NCBI GenBank assembly: GCA_964482225.1
Contig: CAYZWT010000005.1
Location: 1-64,000, forward strand
Length of the DNA stretch: 64,000 nt
From: UBA1429 sp964482225
GTDB lineage: Bacteria > Chloroflexota > Anaerolineae > UBA1429
Reading direction: 5' to 3'
Part shown: positions 60,404 to 64,000 of the stretch, in pieces
Layout of the letters: each line of letters opens with the position of its first letter
How positions within the stretch are numbered: the stretch's first letter is position 1
Translations under genes and position numbers: made by a program
Notes under the pieces: generated by a model
The model's input: the letters and a program-made list of their open reading frames with translations, nothing else
The model's database searches: none
Told to the model about the DNA's origin: nothing

Positions 60404-61176
60404 ATGGCTCTTCTCGGCGCGAGGGGCCACCGTTCTGGCGGCAGCTCGGCCCAATCGGTCATGGTCACTCCCTCGGCGCGCAGCAGGGCCACAAAGGAGC
60501 CCAGCAGGCGCTCGGCCAGGGCTGCGGCCTCAGCTGGGTTACGGCTGTCCCACAGGGCGGGCGCCAGCTCGCGATAGCCCTCGGGCAGCTTGTCAAAGTG
60601 AAAGACGTCCTCTATGCCGTCATAGTAATCGTGGTGCACCCAGGAGCCGTTCAGCAGGCAGAGGGCCGTGTTCATCTCCAGCAACGTCTCGACCACCGAG
60701 ACGTGCAGGTCATGTCGGTTGTCGCGCTGGCGGCAAGAGTAGATGCGCCCGCACGACTCGAACACCAAGCCGGGCAGCGCCGCCTCCAGGGCCTGCATGT
60801 GCAGAGCGCGGGGCGTCGCGCGGCCTATCTCTAGCCAGCGCGCGGGCAGTGAGGCATCGCCCTGCAACACGTGCAGGTCCTCCAGGATCGCCATCTGCAT
60901 GGGCCAGCCGGTGCTCGGGCACTGGATCTGGCGCAGCAGCTTGCTCTCCTCCATGACCGTGGCGCCGATGGCCGTCCCCGCATAGAGTGCGGCAAAGCCA
61001 CGGGCGCCCGAGCCGTCGCGCACGACAAAGAGCAACTCCAGGTCGGACCAAAGGGTGTCGGCCCCGCGCGCCGTCGAGCCGTACAGGCCGCCAACCAACA
61101 CGGCCTCTGTGGCCTCGGCATAGCGGGCGCATAGGCGCTCGGCCAACGCATAGCGTTCCTCATGGGCAAGTGGCAT
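60400..61176 (-). CDS. Kanamycin-nucleotidyltransferase (ANT(4'))-like protein
   Basis: 258 residues. The nucleotidyltransferase motif is LVGGLYGSTARGADTLWSDL followed by ELLFVV, i.e. GS...SDxE as in ANT(4')/KNTase, which adenylylates aminoglycoside 4'-hydroxyls. The C-terminal half is helical with ETLLEMNTALCLLNGSWVHH. Overall identity to resistance enzymes looks modest, so the physiological substrate may differ. ATG 61176 follows GAGGAG. A minus-strand promoter lies at 61233-61261. Confidence 0.72.
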   Translation of the reverse strand: MPLAHEERYALAERLCARYAEATEAVLVGGLYGSTARGADTLWSDLELLFVVRDGSGARGFAALYAGTAIGATVMEESKLLRQIQCPSTGWPMQMAILEDLHVLQGDASLPARWLEIGRATPRALHMQALEAALPGLVFESCGRIYSCRQRDNRHDLHVSVVETLLEMNTALCLLNGSWVHHDYYDGIEDVFHFDKLPEGYRELAPALWDSRNPAEAAALAERLLGSFVALLRAEGVTMTDWAELPPERWPLAPRRAI

Positions 61177-61232
61177 GTGGGCTCCTCGTGTCGCGTGCTG
61201 GCGCCGGGCGTTACCCGGATAGTGCGCCGCGT

Positions 61233-61261
61233 ATCCTAGCCGGAACGCGCCTCCTTGACAA
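61233..61261 (-). promoter_or_regulatory. Minus-strand promoter of the nucleotidyltransferase operon
   Basis: TTGTCA (61256-61261), 17-nt spacer and TAGGAT (61233-61238) on the minus strand. Its -35 box overlaps that of the plus-strand promoter by five bases. Confidence 0.6.
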
Positions 61262-61283
61262 GCGGCAGGCCGCGCGCTATCTT
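61255..61283 (+). promoter_or_regulatory. Plus-strand promoter of the cNMP-binding/PH-domain gene
   Basis: Perfect TTGACA (61255-61260), 17-nt spacer, TATCTT (61278-61283). It leads to the gene at 61341 with a leader of about 50 nt. Confidence 0.65.
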
Positions 61284-61340
61284 GGCCGCGTTGCAAAGCT
61301 ACAGGTGCACGATGGCGCCGGAGGCGCCGGATGGGGCGGC

Positions 61341-63137
61341 ATGGATCTTGTCGAGCGTCTGCGCAATACGGGTTTGTTTCGCTTTGTGTCCTACGACGGC
61401 CTGGCGCTGGCGGCGACCATCGCCCACGAGCATCAGGTGTCGCCGGGTGCGATCCTGTGCCGCCAGGCGGATCTGGGCGCAAACTTTTTCCTCATTGACG
61501 AGGGCGAGGCCCTGATCCAGCGGGTGGATGACAAGGGCTTCCAGAGGCTCATCGGGACCTTGAGAGAGGGCGATTCCTTTGGCGTGACCTCGCTCTTTCT
61601 GCCCGAGCCCCGCGATGCCACCATCATTGCGCGCACGGCCATGCGCGTGTGGACCATCCAGCGCGCCGAGTTCCAGGATCTGCTCCGCACCTATCCGCGC
61701 CTGCGCCGCGAACTCACCCTGCCCGATGACTTGCAGGCCCGCCAGCGCATGCCCCAGTTCGATTGGTTGGGGCCGCTGGAGCATGTCGTGTACTTTTCGC
61801 ATCGCCATTGGGTGTCTCTGGCGCGGGCCCTCTGGTTTCCGACGCTGCTGCTTGTCCTTCTTCTTGCCTTCCTGACTGCTATCCTGGCGTGGGGCGGCGT
61901 TGTTTTCAACCCTACCATTCCCCTGCTGATCGCGGGCGGCGCGTATCTGGCCCTCCTCGTCTGGCATTGGTTCGATTGGGTGAACGACCATTTTGTGGTC
62001 ACCACCCAGCGGATCAGCTACCGCCAGCGCGTCGTGTTTGTGTACGAGGCGCGCAGTGAGGTGCCGATTGATCGCGTGCAGAATATCAACGTGATCGTGA
62101 CGCTGCTGGGCAGCCACCTGGGCTATGGCGTCATGGTGGTGGAGACGGCGGCGCAGACCGGCACGCTGCACCTGAGCTATGTGCCCGATCCCGAGGAGAT
62201 GCGCAGCGCGATCTGGGGACAGGCCGAGCGGGTGCAGGCCACCCAGCGCGCCACCGAGCGCCGCCTGATGGCCGAGGCGCTCTCCGGCTATCTTGGCATT
62301 GACATTGACGAGGCGCTGCCTCACGAGCTGCAACCTGGGGAAGGGCTACCTGAGGACCTGGCGGACGAGCTTGCGCCGCAAAAAGAGCTGGCGCCTCTGG
62401 GCAAGGTGATCGAATGGCTCCAGACCCTACAGATCCTGCCGCAAGTACGCATCGCCACACCAGAGCAAGTGATCTGGCGCAAACACCCCTTTTTCCTGCT
62501 GATCAAGGCGCTGCCGCCCTTGCTCCTGGCGGCGCTTGCCATACCCCTGGCGGTCCTGGCCCAGTTCGACTGGCCGACCTTTCTCACGCAGTGGGGCGAC
62601 TATTACCCCTTTGCGGTGCTGGTTCTGGCGATCTTTTCCATGGCCTGGCTGGTTTGGGAGGTCACAGACTGGAGCAACGACCAATATATCGTCACCAATG
62701 ACCGCATCATTGACGTGGAGCAGCGTCCGCTCTTGCTGCGCTCCGAGCGGCGCGAGGCCAGCCTGGGGATGATCCAGAACGTGCGTTTCGAGATCCCGAA
62801 TCCCTGGGCCGGCCTGCTCAACTATGGCAGCGTGCTGGTGCAGACCGCCGGGCGCGGCGATTTCACCTTTGACCATGTAGGCGCCCCCGCCGAGGTGCAG
62901 GCCGAGATCTTTCGGCGCATCGAGGCGTATCGTGAGCGCACGCGCCAGCAAGAAGCCGAGCGCCGCCGCCGCGAGATGGCCGAGTGGTTCGCCGTCTATG
63001 ACGAGCTGGAGCAAAAGAAGGGCGGACGGCCCGCCGCCGAGGGCGACGACGAGCTGCCCCCCTTTACGCCCGAGGTGGATGACGGCCAAGGGCCGCGCTC
63101 GGAACGCGACGAGGGCCGAGGCCGCACGGTGCTATGA
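61341..63137 (+). CDS. cNMP-binding domain fused to two bacterial PH (DUF304/bPH2) membrane modules
   Basis: 598 residues. Residues ~10-130 are a CRP-type cyclic-nucleotide-binding domain (GAILCRQADLGANFFLIDEG, EGDSFGVTSLF), though the usual RxA phosphate-binding signature reads EPRDATIIA. Two hydrophobic hairpins (~165-215 and ~390-440) are each followed by a bPH2 domain: DHFVVTTQRISYRQRVVFVY and NDQYIVTNDRIIDVEQRPLL. The tail is acidic and charged. It looks like a membrane sensor or scaffold controlled by a ligand. ATG 61341 is chosen; GTG 61305 is an in-frame alternative. Confidence 0.82.
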   Translation: MDLVERLRNTGLFRFVSYDGLALAATIAHEHQVSPGAILCRQADLGANFFLIDEGEALIQRVDDKGFQRLIGTLREGDSFGVTSLFLPEPRDATIIARTAMRVWTIQRAEFQDLLRTYPRLRRELTLPDDLQARQRMPQFDWLGPLEHVVYFSHRHWVSLARALWFPTLLLVLLLAFLTAILAWGGVVFNPTIPLLIAGGAYLALLVWHWFDWVNDHFVVTTQRISYRQRVVFVYEARSEVPIDRVQNINVIVTLLGSHLGYGVMVVETAAQTGTLHLSYVPDPEEMRSAIWGQAERVQATQRATERRLMAEALSGYLGIDIDEALPHELQPGEGLPEDLADELAPQKELAPLGKVIEWLQTLQILPQVRIATPEQVIWRKHPFFLLIKALPPLLLAALAIPLAVLAQFDWPTFLTQWGDYYPFAVLVLAIFSMAWLVWEVTDWSNDQYIVTNDRIIDVEQRPLLLRSERREASLGMIQNVRFEIPNPWAGLLNYGSVLVQTAGRGDFTFDHVGAPAEVQAEIFRRIEAYRERTRQQEAERRRREMAEWFAVYDELEQKKGGRPAAEGDDELPPFTPEVDDGQGPRSERDEGRGRTVL

Positions 63138-63143
63138 CGCGCT

Positions 63144-63479
63144 CTAGCCCTGGTTGGCCGCGACGAAATCCGCCCGCACAGGGTGAAACGCGTCAATGAC
63201 CAGGGCATCCTCCAGCGCCGTCACGCCGTGGCTCTCGTCGGGGGCCAGGGCGCAACTCTCCCCCGCCGCCAGGATGTCGGTGCGGCCCTCGCGCTCGATC
63301 GAGATGCGGCCTCTGACCACATAGACGATCTGGACGTGGGGGTGCGCATGGGTCGGAAAAACGACCCCCTTGGCCAGCGATACCTCGCACAGCATCAAGT
63401 CATCGTTGTAGCTCAGCACCGTGTGCTGCACGCCCGGTTGCAGCTCGCGGGGGCGACGGTCGGCCTGGTGTACGATCAT
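63144..63479 (-). CDS. Small cupin-domain protein
   Basis: 111 residues, a single cupin barrel. Motif 1 has THAHPHVQIVYVVRG, keeping the HxH metal ligands, but the usual Glu position is Gln. Motif 2 is GESCALAPDESHG with the third His. Single-domain cupins include dioxygenases, isomerases and sensors; no function can be assigned. The stop lies 6 nt from the stop of the convergent upstream gene, with no terminator between them. Confidence 0.82.
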   Translation of the reverse strand: MIVHQADRRPRELQPGVQHTVLSYNDDLMLCEVSLAKGVVFPTHAHPHVQIVYVVRGRISIEREGRTDILAAGESCALAPDESHGVTALEDALVIDAFHPVRADFVAANQG

Positions 63480-63539
63480 GGGTATGCTCCTCTTGGATCT
63501 GTGGGCATGTACGTGTTGGGCGAGGCCGCCGATGGGAGC

Positions 63540-64000
63540 CTATAGCGTCAGGATCTCGGGCTCCCCATCGGTAACCAGGATGGTGTGCTCGAAATGGGCG
63601 CACAACTCCCCTGTGACCGTCGCCACGGTCCAGCCATCTCTCTTGACGTGCAAGATCGGTGCGCCGATGGTGAGCATCGGCTCCAGGGCATAGGTCATGC
63701 CGGCGCGCAGCGGCGCGCCCCGGTTGGGCTTGCCCCAATTGGGGATCTGGGGCTCTTCGTGCATGTTGCGCCCCACGCCGTGGCCGGTGTACTCGCGCAC
63801 CACCTGGAATCCCTGCGCTTCGGCCCATTGCTGGATGGCGGCAGAGACATCGCCCAGGCGGTTGCCCTCGCGCGATGCCTCGATGCCCAGGCGCAACGCC
63901 TCCTGGGTCACGGATAGGAGCCGCCGGGCCTCGGCAGAGATGGCGCCCACAGGCACCGTCACGGCGGAATCTCCCACATAGCCATCCAGGATGGTGCCCA
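63540..64000 (-). CDS. map: Methionine aminopeptidase, type I, C-terminal part (partial)
   Basis: Runs off the right edge of the window. 153 residues are visible: GTILDGYVGDSAVTVPVG (one metal Asp), TGHGVGRNMHEEP (metal His), LEPMLTIG (Glu) and FEHTILV (Glu). It is a second map paralogue, clearly different in sequence from the copy at 11824. The N-terminus and start codon are outside. Confidence 0.93.
   Translation of the reverse strand, partial: GTILDGYVGDSAVTVPVGAISAEARRLLSVTQEALRLGIEASREGNRLGDVSAAIQQWAEAQGFQVVREYTGHGVGRNMHEEPQIPNWGKPNRGAPLRAGMTYALEPMLTIGAPILHVKRDGWTVATVTGELCAHFEHTILVTDGEPEILTL

Overview
The window is a contiguous, gene-dense stretch of GC-rich chromosome, most likely from a member of the Chloroflexota. 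The evidence is the tuf / S10-spc-alpha gene order, the four-Cys (zinc) forms of S14, S4, L24 and L36, frequent GTG/TTG starts, and above all the neighbouring genes of the rare Chlor_Arch_YYY (TIGR03662/DUF2298) and TIGR03663 families, which as I recall are shared mainly by Chloroflexota and some archaea. The class cannot be settled from the sequence. No tRNA, rRNA, CRISPR array, insertion sequence or phage gene was seen. No gap without a gene exceeds 300 bases; the largest are 49423-49708 and 56306-56564.

Layout. (1) 1-17638, plus strand: the last 17 codons of tuf, then the ribosomal superoperon rpsJ-rplC-rplD-rplW-rplB-rpsS-rplV-rpsC-rplP-rpmC-rpsQ-rplN-rplX-rplE-rpsZ-rpsH-rplF-rplR-rpsE-rpmD-rplO-secY-adk-map-rpmJ-rpsM-rpsK-rpsD-rpoA-rplQ-truA-rplM-rpsI, closed by a strong hairpin terminator. 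infA is missing from its usual place between map and rpmJ. (2) 17722-22632: a UbiA-type prenyltransferase on the minus strand, then tlyA, an AI-2E/PerM-type permease and lepA on the plus strand. (3) 22657-44220: about 21.5 kb of envelope glycan genes, all on the plus strand and tightly spaced. They comprise five GT-C (family 39-like) modules, a UPF0104/LPG-synthase-like membrane protein, a GT4 glycosyltransferase, a SAM methyltransferase, a 2346-residue fusion of one GT39 module with two YYY domains, a stand-alone YYY protein, and a TIGR03663 protein fused to a six-bladed NHL propeller. (4) 44223-49422: HAD phosphatase, NudK-like Nudix hydrolase, CCA-adding enzyme, HlyC/CorC-type membrane protein, SpoIIE-type phosphatase and a small P-loop protein, overlapping or nearly so. 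(5) 49709-54559: two paralogous secreted or anchored glycoside hydrolases. They are separated and followed by elaborate palindromic elements, one of them a perfect four-arm cloverleaf at 54575-54666. (6) 54707-64000, mostly minus strand: an FMN glutamate-synthase-like enzyme, a NarL-type two-component pair whose kinase has a degenerate KaiC/RecA-like N-terminus, a small unknown protein, a kanamycin-nucleotidyltransferase-like gene with a P-loop kinase, a divergent cNMP-binding/PH-domain membrane protein, a cupin and a second, truncated map.

How it works together. Region 1 is the translation and secretion core, with likely internal promoters or control points before map and rpsD. Region 3 reads as one assembly line for a surface glycan: lipid-linked sugar donors, GT-C transferases facing outside, a possible lipid-moving protein, and YYY/TIGR03663 proteins of unknown chemistry. 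Because the GT39 and YYY modules occur here both alone and fused in one polypeptide, they probably act in one complex. The secreted glycosidases of region 5 could trim or remodel the same surface.
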